Assembly: GCF_030541005.1 (NCBI RefSeq)
Contig: NZ_JASSVM010000001.1
Location: forward strand, 310,001 to 374,000
Length of the DNA stretch: 64,000 nt
Direction: 5' to 3'
Origin: Marinobacter sp. SS5-14b
Lineage (GTDB): Bacteria > Pseudomonadota > Gammaproteobacteria > Pseudomonadales > Oleiphilaceae
Part shown: piece after piece, positions 54,898-64,000 of the stretch
Layout of the letters: the number at the start of each line of letters is the position of its first letter
Position numbering within the stretch: the first letter of the stretch is position 1
The notes under the pieces: generated by a model
What the model saw: only the letters and a program-made list of their open reading frames with translations
What the model was told of the DNA's origin: nothing
Databases searched by the model: none
Made by a program: the position numbers and the translations under genes

Positions 54898-57492
54898 TTA
54901 GGCTACAGAAGCCTCAGACGCCTTCTTGGTGTACTCGTCCATCTTGTCGAAGCTGAGATACTTGTAGATCTCTTTCGACATGCTGTTCAGGTCCTTGGCG
55001 TACTCCATGTACTCCGCCGGAGTCGGGAGTTTGCCCAGTACCGCGCCCACAGCTGCCAGTTCCGCAGAGGTCAGGTACACGTTGGCACCATCGCCCAGAC
55101 GGTTCGGGAAGTTACGGGTCGAGGTAGACAGAACAGTCGACTTCGCCGCTACACGTGCCTGGTTACCCATGCACAGGGAGCAACCCGGCATCTCGGTGCG
55201 AACACCGGCGGTGCCGTAGGTATTGAAATAGCCTTCTTCCATCAGCTGGGCCTGGTCCATCTTGGTGGGTGGAGACATCCACAGACGGGTGGTCAGGGCG
55301 CCTTTGTGCTGCTCCAGCAGCTTACCAGCGGCACGGAAGTGACCGATGTTGGTCATGCAGGAGCCGATGAACACTTCGTCGACTTTGTCGCCAGCCACTT
55401 CGGACAGGAACCTCGCATCGTCCGGGTCGTTCGGGCAGCACACGATCGGCTCTTTGATATCGGCCAGGTCGATTTCGACCACGTGGGCGTATTCTGCGTC
55501 TGCATCCGCACGCATCAGCTTCGGATCAGCCAGCCAAGCTTCCATCTGCTGGGCGCGACGCTCCAGGGTACGCGGATCGCCGTAACCTTCGGCAATCATC
55601 CAGCGCAGCATGGTGATGTTGGAGCGCAGGTACTCGGCCACGGACTCTTCAGACAGGTTGATGGTGCAACCGGCTGCGGAGCGCTCAGCAGAGGCGTCAG
55701 ACAGCTCGAACGCCTGTTCGACGGTCAGGTGCTCCAGACCTTCGATTTCCAGGATACGACCGGAGAATTCGTTGATCTTGCCCTTCTTCTCAACGGTCAG
55801 CATGCCTTGCTTGATGCCGTACAGCGGAATAGCGTGTACCAGGTCACGCAGGGTGATGCCCGGCTGCATTTCGCCTTTGAAGCGAACCAGAACCGATTCC
55901 GGCATATCCAGCGGCATAACACCGGTGGCTGCAGCAAACGCTACCAGGCCAGAACCGGCCGGGAAGGAGATGCCCATCGGGAAACGGGTGTGGGAGTCAC
56001 CACCGGTGCCCACGGTATCTGGCAGCAGCATGCGGTTCAGCCAGGAGTGGATGATGCCGTCGCCCGGACGCAGGGAAACACCACCACGGGTACGAATGAA
56101 GTCCGGCATGGTGTGCTGCATTTCAACGTCAACCGGCTTCGGATAAGCGGCGGTGTGACAGAACGACTGCATCACCAGGTCAGCCTGGAAGCCCAGACAC
56201 GCCAGGTCTTTCAGCTCATCACGGGTCATCGGGCCAGTAGTGTCCTGGGAGCCAACGGTGGTCATGTGCGGCTCGCAGTAAGTGCCCGGGCGCACGCCCT
56301 GGCCTTCATCCAGACCACAGGCCTTGCCGACCATCTTCTGGCCCAGGGTGAAGCCCTTGGTGCCGGCTTCCGGATCTTTCGGCAGGCGGAACAGGTCGGT
56401 AGCGCCCATGCCCAGTGCGGTGCGGGCTTTGGCGGTCAGGCCACGGCCGATGATCAGCGGGATACGGCCGCCGGCCTGAACTTCGTCCAGGATGACGTCA
56501 GACTTGAACTTGAACTCGGAGATGGTCTCGCCGGCTTCGTTCAGGATCTTGCCTTCGTACGGGCGGATTTCGATCACGTCGCCCATGTTCATGTTGTCTA
56601 CGGGTGCTTCGAAAACCAGGGCGCCGGCATCTTCCATGGTGTTGAAGAAGATCGGGGCAACCTTGTTACCGATACAGACACCGCCGGCACGCTTGTTCGG
56701 CACGCCCGGGATGTCGTCACCGAAGAACCACAGAACAGAGTTTGTGGCAGACTTACGGGAAGAACCGGTACCGACTACGTCACCTACGAAGGCAACCGGC
56801 AGACCCTTGGCCTTGATTTCGTCGATCTGGCTCATCGGGCCAGTCACGCCGGGCTCTTCTGGCTTCAGGCCGTCGCGTTCCATTTTATAGGCAGCGCGGG
56901 CGTGCAGCGGGATGTCCGGGCGGGACCAGGCATCCGGAGCTGGGGACAGGTCGTCGGTGTTGGTTTCGCCGGTGACCTTGAACACCACCATCTTGGTGCT
57001 TTCGGAAACCTTGTTCTTGTTGGTGAACCACTCGGCGTTGGCCCAGGACTCAACAACAGACTTGGCAACGGCGTTGCCGGCGTCCATCTTTTCTTTCACG
57101 TCGTTGAACGCGTCGAACATCAGCAGGGTGTGCTTGAGTTCTTCACCAGCCAGCTCGGCCAGTTCAGCGTTGTCCAGCAGATCAACCAGAGTGGCAATGT
57201 TGTAGCCGCCCTGCATCATGCCCAGCAGCTGTACGGCTTTTTTGCTGTCGATCAGCGGAGACGCTGCTTCACCTTTAACAATGGCGGTCAGGAAAGCGGC
57301 TTTTACGTAAGCGGCTTCGTCCACGCCCGGTGGAACGCGGTTTTCCAGCAGGTCAACCAGGGTGGCTTCTTCACCGGCCGGCGGGTTCTTCAGCAATTCG
57401 ATCAGACCCGCAGTCTGCTCGGGGTTCAGGGGCTTGGGGGGAATACCCAGGGCTTCACGTTCAGCAACGTGTTCACGGTAGGCTTCTAACAC
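54898..57492 (-). CDS. acnB: Aconitate hydratase B
   Basis: An 864-residue TCA-cycle enzyme (E. coli AcnB 865) isomerising citrate and isocitrate, also 2-methylisocitrate. The [4Fe-4S] cysteines are in GSCMTNIGHFRAAGK and PGCSLCMGNQARV. KVTGETNTDDLSPAPDAWSR and VGTGSSRKSATNSVLWF are conserved. GTG at 57492 gives VLEAYREHVAEREALG, matching E. coli MLEEYRKHVAER; ATG codons upstream would add 5 or more residues. GAGGG lies eight bases before the GTG. Confidence 0.97.
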   Translation of the reverse strand: MLEAYREHVAEREALGIPPKPLNPEQTAGLIELLKNPPAGEEATLVDLLENRVPPGVDEAAYVKAAFLTAIVKGEAASPLIDSKKAVQLLGMMQGGYNIATLVDLLDNAELAELAGEELKHTLLMFDAFNDVKEKMDAGNAVAKSVVESWANAEWFTNKNKVSESTKMVVFKVTGETNTDDLSPAPDAWSRPDIPLHARAAYKMERDGLKPEEPGVTGPMSQIDEIKAKGLPVAFVGDVVGTGSSRKSATNSVLWFFGDDIPGVPNKRAGGVCIGNKVAPIFFNTMEDAGALVFEAPVDNMNMGDVIEIRPYEGKILNEAGETISEFKFKSDVILDEVQAGGRIPLIIGRGLTAKARTALGMGATDLFRLPKDPEAGTKGFTLGQKMVGKACGLDEGQGVRPGTYCEPHMTTVGSQDTTGPMTRDELKDLACLGFQADLVMQSFCHTAAYPKPVDVEMQHTMPDFIRTRGGVSLRPGDGIIHSWLNRMLLPDTVGTGGDSHTRFPMGISFPAGSGLVAFAAATGVMPLDMPESVLVRFKGEMQPGITLRDLVHAIPLYGIKQGMLTVEKKGKINEFSGRILEIEGLEHLTVEQAFELSDASAERSAAGCTINLSEESVAEYLRSNITMLRWMIAEGYGDPRTLERRAQQMEAWLADPKLMRADADAEYAHVVEIDLADIKEPIVCCPNDPDDARFLSEVAGDKVDEVFIGSCMTNIGHFRAAGKLLEQHKGALTTRLWMSPPTKMDQAQLMEEGYFNTYGTAGVRTEMPGCSLCMGNQARVAAKSTVLSTSTRNFPNRLGDGANVYLTSAELAAVGAVLGKLPTPAEYMEYAKDLNSMSKEIYKYLSFDKMDEYTKKASEASVA

Positions 57493-57750
57493 GATATGGA
57501 CCCTCATCAGTTGGAATGTCCCTCGCCGTTGGCACAATGCCTGGCGGGAGTTTTTTGGCGAAAAGGCCGCAGGAGCCTCTGAATAACGCCTCAAATCGCT
57601 GATGGGGTTTCAGGATTTATTCAGAGACACCTTGATCCGGCGCTGCATTCTATAGGAAAGCACTTACAAAGTTAAGTTGGACAGAGGTCGGAGGGATCTG
57701 GTACCTGCGCTATACTGCGCGCTTTCCTGAACCTGACCCGATCGGATGAT

Positions 57751-58362
57751 ATGAGCGACGCCCTGCAAGAGATACATGATTTTTTACCTTGCCGAACGCC
57801 GGCAACCTGGATTGAGAATGCATTGGCTAATCAAGAGTTGCTGCTGATTGATCATGCACACTGCGAGAAGAAGGCGGCTTCAACCGCGCTTAGCCTGATG
57901 TATCGGTATGTGGACAACACCAATCTGCTCAACAAGATGTCGCGGCTGGCAAGAGAGGAGTTGCGGCATTTTGAACAGGTGTTGGCGATCATGGTCAAGC
58001 GGGGCGTGGCCTACACTCATTTGACGCCTTCTCGCTATGCGGCCGGGCTCAGGGAGCTCGTGCGCAAGGACGACCCGGGCCGTTTGGTGGATGTGTTGAT
58101 CGTTGGTGCCATCATAGAAGCCCGCTCCTGCGAGCGCTTTGCTGCCCTGGCACCACACCTGGATGAGAAGCTGGCAGAGTTCTACAACAGCCTGCTGAAA
58201 TCCGAAGCCCGGCATTACCAGGATTACCTGACGCTGGCGGTACAGGCCAATGGCGGTCCGGTGGATGAGCGGGTGGCGGAGTTTATGGCCATCGAACAAA
58301 AGCTGATTGAAGCGCCGGATTCCGAATTTCGGTTTCACAGCGGCCCGGTAAAGGCAAGCTAA
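57751..58362 (+). CDS. miaE: tRNA 2-methylthio-N6-isopentenyladenosine-37 hydroxylase
   Basis: A 203-residue non-heme diiron enzyme that hydroxylates ms2i6A to ms2io6A in tRNA. Diiron ligands are visible in DHAHCEKKAASTAL, REELRHFEQVL, IEARSCERFAAL and SEARHYQDYLTL (E-x-x-H pattern). It is a ferritin-like helical protein. ATG start at 57751. The 3' end overlaps the LysR gene by four bases, convergent. Confidence 0.94.
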   Translation: MSDALQEIHDFLPCRTPATWIENALANQELLLIDHAHCEKKAASTALSLMYRYVDNTNLLNKMSRLAREELRHFEQVLAIMVKRGVAYTHLTPSRYAAGLRELVRKDDPGRLVDVLIVGAIIEARSCERFAALAPHLDEKLAEFYNSLLKSEARHYQDYLTLAVQANGGPVDERVAEFMAIEQKLIEAPDSEFRFHSGPVKAS

Positions 58363-59240
58363 AGCGCCTTGCAGAGCGACATCCAGCGGGCTATCCCTGC
58401 GCTGCGGTATTTCTGTTTGTGCAATATGAAGTAGAACTGCCGATCAAATGTCCTGTGCCTGGGGACCGCAAGTGGCACCAGGCTGCCACGTTTGAAAGCG
58501 TCCGCCAGGACTACTTTTGACAGGCAGCCAATGCCCAGATCTGCTTCTACGGCTCGCTTGATGGCTTCGGTATGCTCCAGCTCTAGGAGTACGTTCAGGT
58601 CCGGCAGCAGTCCATGCATGCCGCGTTCGAAACTCTGACGAGTGCCCGAGCCCTGCTCCCGCATGATCCAGACAGCCTGCCGGAGGTCGTCGTCGGTCAG
58701 CGCTTTCTTTTTAGCCAGCGGGTGAGTAGGTGAGCAAAATGCGACCAGCTGGTCTTCCCGCCAGGGTATCACTTCCAGTTCCGAGGCCTGCAGTTCGCCC
58801 TCAATAAGGCCGATATCCAGTTCAAAATCCTGTACACGTCTGGCGATAGTGCTGGTATTGGCTACTTCCAGAGATACTTTCGGCCGGGTAGGCGTATTCA
58901 TGTATTGGGCCATCACGCCAACGGCCAGATAGTTACCTATGGTGAGTGTTGCACCCACTTTCAGGGCGCCCACTTCGGAGTGCTTGCTGAAGGCTTGCTC
59001 CAGTTCGGTGGCTTGCGCCAGCAAAGCTTCAGCTTTCGGCCGGTAGAGCCGGCCCAGTTCATTCAGTTGCAAGCGCTTGCCAACGCGGTCAAAGAGCTGG
59101 ATGTCGAACTGGCTTTCCAGTTCTTTGAGGGCGCTGCTGGCAGCCGACTGGGACATTGAAAGCGAATCGGCGGCCCGGGTGATGTTCTGGAAATGGGCGG
59201 CGGCCAGAAAAACTTCAAGCTGACGAAAACTGTATTTCAT
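58359..59240 (-). CDS. LysR-family transcriptional regulator (FinR-like)
   Basis: A 293-residue LysR protein. The HTH is residues about 1-60 (FRQLEVFLAAAHFQNITRAAD, then QSAASSALKELESQF), followed by a two-lobed effector domain. It is divergent from fpr. In Pseudomonas, FinR activates fpr under oxidative stress from a divergent position; this context supports the same role. It could also be a different LysR. Confidence 0.88.
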   Translation of the reverse strand: MKYSFRQLEVFLAAAHFQNITRAADSLSMSQSAASSALKELESQFDIQLFDRVGKRLQLNELGRLYRPKAEALLAQATELEQAFSKHSEVGALKVGATLTIGNYLAVGVMAQYMNTPTRPKVSLEVANTSTIARRVQDFELDIGLIEGELQASELEVIPWREDQLVAFCSPTHPLAKKKALTDDDLRQAVWIMREQGSGTRQSFERGMHGLLPDLNVLLELEHTEAIKRAVEADLGIGCLSKVVLADAFKRGSLVPLAVPRHRTFDRQFYFILHKQKYRSAGIARWMSLCKAL

Positions 59241-59380
59241 GATTGACCCGGCAGGTTGAGTTTGTCTTATTTGTAAAATCGAATAGCATTATGAAAACAT
59301 CCTGTTTTGTCGATTTCAAGCAAAAGCGTAAACTGTACGCAGACTAAACATTGAAAGATCCTGACCTTGAGAGGGCTCCC

Positions 59381-60151
59381 ATGAGCAACCTGATGAAAGA
59401 AACGGTAACCAGTGTCCATCACTGGAACGATACCTTGTTCAGTTTCAAGACCAGTCGGGACCCGGGCTTCCGCTTCAAAAACGGGCACTTTGTCATGATC
59501 GGGCTGGAAACCGACGGCAAACCGCTGATGCGTGCCTACAGCATTGCCAGTGCCAATTACGAGGAAGAGCTGGAGTTCTTCTCGATCAAGGTGCCTGATG
59601 GCCCGCTGACCTCACGCCTGCAGCAGATCAAAGTGGGTGATGAAATTCTGGTCAGTCGCAAGCCCACCGGCACTTTGGTGTTGGACAACCTGCTACCTGG
59701 CCGGAATCTTTGGTTGATCAGCACCGGCACCGGGCTGGCACCGTTCATGAGTATCATCAAAGACCCGGAGGTCTACGAGGCTTTTGACCGGGTGATCCTG
59801 ACGCACGGTGTTCGCTACATTTCCGAGTTGGCGTACCAGGGTGAGATCGAGGGACTGCCAGACAACGAATTCTTTGGTGAGATGGTGCAGGGTAAGTTGC
59901 TGTACTATCCCACGGTGACCCGCGAGCCTTTCCGCAATCAGGGCCGGCTCACCGATGCCATGGAAACCAACAAGATCACCCGGGATCTGGGCTTGCCGGA
60001 TTTTGATATCGAGCAGGACCGGTTCATGATCTGCGGCAGCCCGAGTATGCTTAAGGACACCTGTGCCATTCTGGATAATAAGGGCTTTAAGGAAGCTCGT
60101 GGCGGAGATATGGGCCATTACGTCATCGAGCGGGCCTTTGTAGAGCAGTAA
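59381..60151 (+). CDS. fpr: Ferredoxin--NADP reductase
   Basis: A 256-residue flavoenzyme. The FAD motif RAYSIASANYEEELEFFSIKV (R-x-Y-S) and the NADP motif STGTGLAPFMSIIKDPE are visible, with MICGSPSMLKD later and the C-terminal GHYVIERAFVEQ as in Pseudomonas Fpr. It links NADPH to ferredoxin and oxidative-stress defence. ATG at 59381 after GAGAGG is preferred; an earlier in-frame start adds ten residues. Confidence 0.95.
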   Translation: MSNLMKETVTSVHHWNDTLFSFKTSRDPGFRFKNGHFVMIGLETDGKPLMRAYSIASANYEEELEFFSIKVPDGPLTSRLQQIKVGDEILVSRKPTGTLVLDNLLPGRNLWLISTGTGLAPFMSIIKDPEVYEAFDRVILTHGVRYISELAYQGEIEGLPDNEFFGEMVQGKLLYYPTVTREPFRNQGRLTDAMETNKITRDLGLPDFDIEQDRFMICGSPSMLKDTCAILDNKGFKEARGGDMGHYVIERAFVEQ

Positions 60152-60308
60152 TCCCCGGGCTCAGATGACAAGATTATGAAACCCTCTGGGCCTTTGGTTC
60201 AGGGGGTTTTCTGTATTAATCATAACCTGCTTTTGGGTGTGGCTCTGGGGTACGATCTGTATCATCAGGCCAGAGGCGACAGGTGACTTTTGCGGAAGGG
60301 GGAAGCGA

Positions 60309-61181
60309 GTGAGGCAGGCAATTCCGATCTCGGTGCTATTGGCTGTATTGGGGGTGGCCGGTTGTGATTCCGGCCCCGATCAGCCGGCGAATCAGCGCTC
60401 TGAGCCGATGGTTGAACCGGCCGGGGCTGATATTTCGCTGGCGCTGAAGCCGGCCCAGCTGGACTGGGTAGGGCAGAAAATCTTCCAGAATGAATGCGCC
60501 GGTAAGCTGGACTGCCTGGTGCACTGGAATGAAGGCGAGGCTTTTCCGTCCCTCGGGATTGGTCACTTTATCTGGTATCCGTCAGGGGTAGACGGGCGGT
60601 TTACAGAGAGCTTTCCTCAGTTGGTCCGGTACATGGTTCAACGTCAGGTGCCGGTGCCGGACTGGCTGCGCGGCCTGGAACCCTTTGATGCACCCTGGCC
60701 CGACCGGGAGGCGTTTCAGGCGTCAGAAGATTCCACCGACGTCGCGGAGTTGCGAGAGTTTCTGGCCGGAACCCAGGGTTTGCAGGCGGAGTTTATCTTC
60801 CGTCGTGCCCGGGCCTCCCTGGACAAGGTGATTGCCGCAGCGCCGGAGCCCGAGCGGGAATCGGTCAAAGCGTATCTTGAAGCCCTCAGTGTCACGCCGG
60901 GCGGGGTCTACGCGCTGATGGATTACGTCAATTTCAAGGGCGAGGGGCTGGCAGAATCCGAAAGGTATCGCGGGCAGGGTTGGGGGCTGTTGCAGGTTCT
61001 GTTGGAGATGGAGCCAGCGGCAGAGCAGTCGGTGCTGGATGCCTTTCGGGAAGCCGCAGGCCGGGTGCTTGCCCGGCGAGCGGAGAATGCCGAGGCAGCC
61101 ATCGAGCGGGAGCGTTGGCTGCCGGGCTGGCTCAAGCGGCTGGAAACCTATAAGGAGCCGGTCAGCAGCTCAGGCTCATAG
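60309..61181 (+). CDS. Predicted lipoprotein of unknown function
   Basis: A 290-residue protein. The lipobox LGVAGC lies near residue 20 after a GTG start (60309) with GGGGGAAG upstream. The mature part contains [36 protein letters not shown] and [12 protein letters not shown]; a helical C-terminal half ([28 protein letters not shown]) follows. I recognise a conserved hypothetical family in pseudomonads but no characterised function. It is convergent with lpxH (six-base overlap). Confidence 0.82.
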   Translation: MRQAIPISVLLAVLGVAGCDSGPDQPANQRSEPMVEPAGADISLALKPAQLDWVGQKIFQNECAGKLDCLVHWNEGEAFPSLGIGHFIWYPSGVDGRFTESFPQLVRYMVQRQVPVPDWLRGLEPFDAPWPDREAFQASEDSTDVAELREFLAGTQGLQAEFIFRRARASLDKVIAAAPEPERESVKAYLEALSVTPGGVYALMDYVNFKGEGLAESERYRGQGWGLLQVLLEMEPAAEQSVLDAFREAAGRVLARRAENAEAAIERERWLPGWLKRLETYKEPVSSSGS

Positions 61182-61901
61182 CGGGGCTTTTTTCAGCTCG
61201 GGTGCTTGGCTGGATGTTGCTTCGAGCCACCAAACGTGGCGGTCCCAGTCGCCCAGGACAATTCGTCGGGCGTCCTGGCCGTTCGCCTCCAGCTGATGGA
61301 TAGCCGGCCGGTGTGTGTGGCCGTGAATCATCAGCTGAACGCCGTGATCTTCCAGCTCTCTGATCACTTCTTCCGGTGTGACGTCCATGATGGCCTCTGC
61401 CTTGCCCTGGTTTTTCGCCGTGGACAGTTCGCGCAACTGGCGAGCCATCTGTTGTCGATCTTTCAGGGGTCGCGCCAGCATCATTTTCTGCATCTGCGGG
61501 TTGCGCATGTTAGCCCGGAATTTCTGGTATTCCACATCCGCGGTACACAAGCTGTCGCCGTGCATCAACAGGGCGGGGGTGCCGTACAGGTCGATCACGG
61601 TGGGGTCATCCAGCAGAGTGGCACCGGCTCGGTGGCAGAAGTCTTCGCCGATCAGGAAGTCGCGATTGCCGTGCATCAGGAAAATTCGCGTGCCGCTGTC
61701 GCTGACGGCCTTCAAGGCCTGGGCCACCTGCTCCTGAAGCGGTGTGCGCTCATCGTCGCCAATCCAGGCTTCAAAGAAGTCGCCCAGAATGTACAGCTGC
61801 TCAACGCTCATGGCTCGGGTTTTCAGGAAGGCCAGAAACGCGTCCGTAATGTCCGGACGCGCTTCTTCCAGGTGTAAATCGGAGATAAACAGCGTGGTCA
61901 C
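61176..61901 (-). CDS. lpxH: UDP-2,3-diacylglucosamine diphosphatase
   Basis: A 241-residue calcineurin-like phosphoesterase of lipid A synthesis. Metal ligands are in [33 protein letters not shown] and [13 protein letters not shown]. It hydrolyses UDP-2,3-diacylglucosamine to lipid X. It overlaps ppiB by four bases (ATGA), the same pair as in E. coli. Confidence 0.95.
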   Translation of the reverse strand: MTTLFISDLHLEEARPDITDAFLAFLKTRAMSVEQLYILGDFFEAWIGDDERTPLQEQVAQALKAVSDSGTRIFLMHGNRDFLIGEDFCHRAGATLLDDPTVIDLYGTPALLMHGDSLCTADVEYQKFRANMRNPQMQKMMLARPLKDRQQMARQLRELSTAKNQGKAEAIMDVTPEEVIRELEDHGVQLMIHGHTHRPAIHQLEANGQDARRIVLGDWDRHVWWLEATSSQAPELKKAPL

Positions 61902-62398
61902 GCGTCCTCCAGGACCTCAGCTTTTTCGATAACCACATCTTCGAACGGAACGTCCTGGTGGCCGGCGTTCATGGTGGTGCGTACGGCACGGATCTGGTTT
62001 ACGGTGTCCATGCCATCCACTACCTTGCCGAATACGCAGTAGCCCCAGCCCTCGGCATTCTTGGCCGTGTGATCCAGAAATCCGTTGTCTTGAACGTTGA
62101 TGAAGAACTGGGCGGTGGCGGAGTGCGGGTCCATGGTGCGTGCCATGGCGACGGTGCCGTTTTTGTTGCTCAGCCCGTTGTCGGCTTCGTTCTGGATAGG
62201 ATCGCGGGTTTTGCGCGGGGTCATGCCTGGCTCAAAGCCGCCGCCCTGAATCATGAAATTGCTGATCACACGGTGAAAAATCAGACCGTCGTAGAAACCG
62301 TCACGAACATACTGCTCGAAGTTTTTTGCGGTTTCCGGTGCGTTTTCGTAGTCGAGTTCGAGTTTGATATCACCGAGATTGGTTTTCAGCAGAATCAT
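61898..62398 (-). CDS. ppiB: Peptidyl-prolyl cis-trans isomerase B (cyclophilin)
   Basis: A 166-residue cytoplasmic cyclophilin with [19 protein letters not shown] and [34 protein letters not shown] is the usual N-terminus; ATG 62398 follows AGGAAA by six bases. An upstream in-frame start at 62566 is not supported. It is the first gene of ppiB-lpxH. In relatives cysS is divergent from ppiB; here the space upstream contains a group II intron. Confidence 0.95.
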   Translation of the reverse strand: MILLKTNLGDIKLELDYENAPETAKNFEQYVRDGFYDGLIFHRVISNFMIQGGGFEPGMTPRKTRDPIQNEADNGLSNKNGTVAMARTMDPHSATAQFFINVQDNGFLDHTAKNAEGWGYCVFGKVVDGMDTVNQIRAVRTTMNAGHQDVPFEDVVIEKAEVLEDA

Positions 62399-62798
62399 CA
62401 GGGTTTCCTGTAAATTGGGATAGAAGTGATTAAAGGAACTATTGTACGCAAGAGTTTCGTCCTGTACATGAGTCCTGTGCGGATTTGTGAGTATAATAGA
62501 CGGTTTCGTGCGACACGTTATCGTGTCGTGTGATTGGTGGTAGCTAGCCTTGGCACCAGAAATCATTGATATTCAATGATTTGAAGCCGAAAATAGCATA
62601 CTAAGCATAGCTGAATAGCTAAACTGGGCGAACAGCTCAGGAAAAATATCGGACCATCCGATACAAGAAATCTACGGCTATCCGATCAATAAGTGATCGA
62701 TTTTCGTGATTTCTTAAAGCTGAAGGACAATTTTTTGTAAAAAATTGTTACAGAGTACGAAGCCCTACCTATAGGGGATCACGACCCCTACGGGGTTC
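62399..62798. promoter_or_regulatory. Upstream region of ppiB and 5' exon of the group II intron (400 bases)
   Basis: No gene is supported. On the + strand TATAAT at 62492-62497 is a possible -10. TATCGGA-CCA-TCCGATA (62647-62663) and ACAATTTTTT-GT-AAAAAATTGT (62727-62748) are perfect inverted repeats. TAGGGG-…-CCCCTA just before the intron boundary is a further stem (about 62772-62790). AT content is higher than in the flanking genes. This may be the former cysS upstream region. Confidence 0.5.
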
Positions 62799-64000
62799 GT
62801 GCGCCCTCTAAATAGGTTGCTGAGTGCAATGTCTCTAAAGTCGCGAGACTTGAGTGCTTAGTATCCAACCACGCGGAGCGAAAGCTCTGTCTGTTAATGT
62901 CCGGCTGATCGCCTGCCTGGCGAAAGGTATCGGATCCTCGCATGTACCTGCGAGTTCACTACGACGGCATGCTATTGGGGCCAACCCGATGGTGTGAAGC
63001 CCGTCTGACAATGTCGCATTCCCAGAGATTATCCAACTCGGCGACGAGATGGATATCAACTCCGAATCGCACGGAGTTGGTGCGGCTAGTGACCCCTCCC
63101 TACGGTTAACACATGTGAATCATCGACAAACCCATCGTAACTATTGACGGGCCTACGGCGATTATCGGCCCCAGCCAAAAATCGGCAACGCGGTTGGTCA
63201 TTACTGTGGAACTAAGTGATGCGGTACCGAAGAACCGCCGGTGGATAGATGGAACCTACGGGGATGGATTGGTGACAGACAGGGAACGTGGAAACCCTGA
63301 TCTCTGGCCCAGCAAAGGGCAGGCAACGCGCAAGCGAAGCTGATCAGAGTGAGGAGTAGGAAGGTGCAAAAAGCAAATGGCTGGCTGTAATGGCGAGCAT
63401 AGCGGCTGAAACACGCCGACGTGGGAAACCATGGCTGACGTGCACCTGGTCTATTAGCGTGATGACACTTGCCGATTTCGGCGAGGATTAAAGCAACGAA
63501 CCCGAGGGGGTAGATATCCCCCTCGGGGGACATCTGCCTCCGGAGGATTCTTTAAATTCCTCAAGGAGGACAGTATGAAAACAAATCTGGCTTACCCAGA
63601 AACGTCTGCGTCTTCCAGCAGCAGGGTAACATCTTGGCAAGAGGTTCCTTGGGCCACGGTGGAAACCACTGTTCGAAAAACGCAGTTGAGAATCGCGCAG
63701 GCGGCAAAAGACGAAAACTGGCGGAAGGTAAAACGCCTCCAACGGTTGTTAGTCAGCTCGTTCTACGGCCGATGTTTGGCCGTTAAACGAGTAACCGAAA
63801 ACCAGGGCAAAAAAACGCCCGGAGTGGACGGTATCACCTGGGGGACGCCCAGTGCCAAATGGTGTGCTGTACAAAGTCTGTCAGAGAAACGCGGCTATCG
63901 ACCCAAGCCCCTAAAACGGGTATGGATTCCAAAGCCCGGCAAAAAGGAGAAGCGTCCGCTTGGCATTCCAGTCATGCTGGATCGTGCCATGCAAGCGCTT
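62799..64000 (+). mobile_element. Group II intron, 5' part (continues beyond the window)
   Basis: The intron begins with GTGCGCCC at 62799, the conserved 5' GUGYG-type boundary, and is noncoding for 776 bases before the reverse transcriptase ORF, as expected for domains I-III and the start of IV. The 63501-63527 stem (CCCGAGGGGG / CCCCCTCGGG) lies upstream of the ORF. The 3' boundary, domains V-VI and the maturase C-terminus are outside the window. The RNA structural class cannot be set by eye. Confidence 0.88.
63575..64000 (+). CDS. ltrA: Group II intron reverse transcriptase/maturase (N-terminal part)
   Basis: ATG at 63575 follows AAGGAGGA (63563-63570); the frame is open for 142 codons to the window edge. 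WRKVKRLQRLLVSSFYGR and AVKRVTENQGKKTPGVDGI match the reverse-transcriptase N-terminal domain of group II intron proteins, and RVWIPKPGKKEKRPLGIP with MLDRAMQAL the start of the RT domain (RT0/1). The protein makes the intron mobile and aids splicing. The rest lies off the window. Confidence 0.93.
   Translation, partial: MKTNLAYPETSASSSSRVTSWQEVPWATVETTVRKTQLRIAQAAKDENWRKVKRLQRLLVSSFYGRCLAVKRVTENQGKKTPGVDGITWGTPSAKWCAVQSLSEKRGYRPKPLKRVWIPKPGKKEKRPLGIPVMLDRAMQAL

Noticed and set aside
54826-57489. An 887-codon open frame on the + strand opposite acnB
   Set aside because: It is antisense to a clear acnB gene with all Fe-S cysteines; the frame is open because of codon bias in the real gene, and its translation has no recognisable family.

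Overview
The window comes from a gammaproteobacterial chromosome, most likely Marinobacter or a close relative. The order rne / rluC – HAD – S49 peptidase – maf – yceD – rpmF – plsX – fabD – fabG – acpP – fabF – pabC – mltG – tmk is the pseudomonad/Marinobacter-type arrangement (no fabH between plsX and fabD). AcnB, PpsA/PpsR, RraA, MiaE, Fpr with a divergent LysR gene, and a Zur-type operator fit the same group. This assignment is from gene content only.

Layout. 1-2.9 kb: end of an EAL phosphodiesterase gene and a ydbH-ynbE-ydbL envelope operon. 2.9-6.4 kb: HPP membrane protein, GMC oxidoreductase, fructokinase. 6.4-15.5 kb is the most accessory part: a secreted KDxLGN-repeat protein, a large PLD/DEAD/DUF3427 helicase overlapping a methyltransferase gene, a gene remnant, two very small basic proteins, a periplasmic binding protein, a PLP enzyme and a hipBA module with three well-preserved operators. 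15.5-20.4 kb: selD, a cytochrome P450, rnk, an AEC transporter and znuA with a Zur box. 20.5-22.5 kb: gltX, tRNA-Ala, tRNA-Glu and a large palindromic repeat. 22.5-36.4 kb: a QueD-like protein, a MobA-like transferase with no normal start codon, a membrane-anchored receiver protein, a PEGA/MORN protein, an M16C protease, ppsR/ppsA, rraA, PilZ and SH3 proteins, YciI and a PHP phosphoesterase. 36.4-51.9 kb: rne, rluC and the fatty-acid synthesis cluster. 52.0-62.4 kb: AraC regulator and putP, acnB, miaE, a LysR gene with fpr, an unknown lipoprotein, lpxH and ppiB. 62.8 kb to the right edge: the 5' part of a group II intron with its reverse transcriptase ORF, cut by the window end.

Functional links. 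plsX-fabD-fabG-acpP-fabF is the initiation and elongation core of fatty-acid synthesis. rne, its inhibitor rraA and the PHP ribonuclease homologue lie within about 6.5 kb. ppsR and ppsA are divergent, as expected for a regulator and its target. gltX lies just upstream of a tRNA-Glu gene. The main non-routine signals are: GGGGTCAGACCCC palindromes that sit at gene ends and add Gly-Ser-Asp-Pro tails to two proteins; a 32-bp perfect inverted repeat built from the same unit; the helicase-methyltransferase pair; the hipBA operators; the probable AUA start; and the group II intron in the spacer upstream of ppiB.
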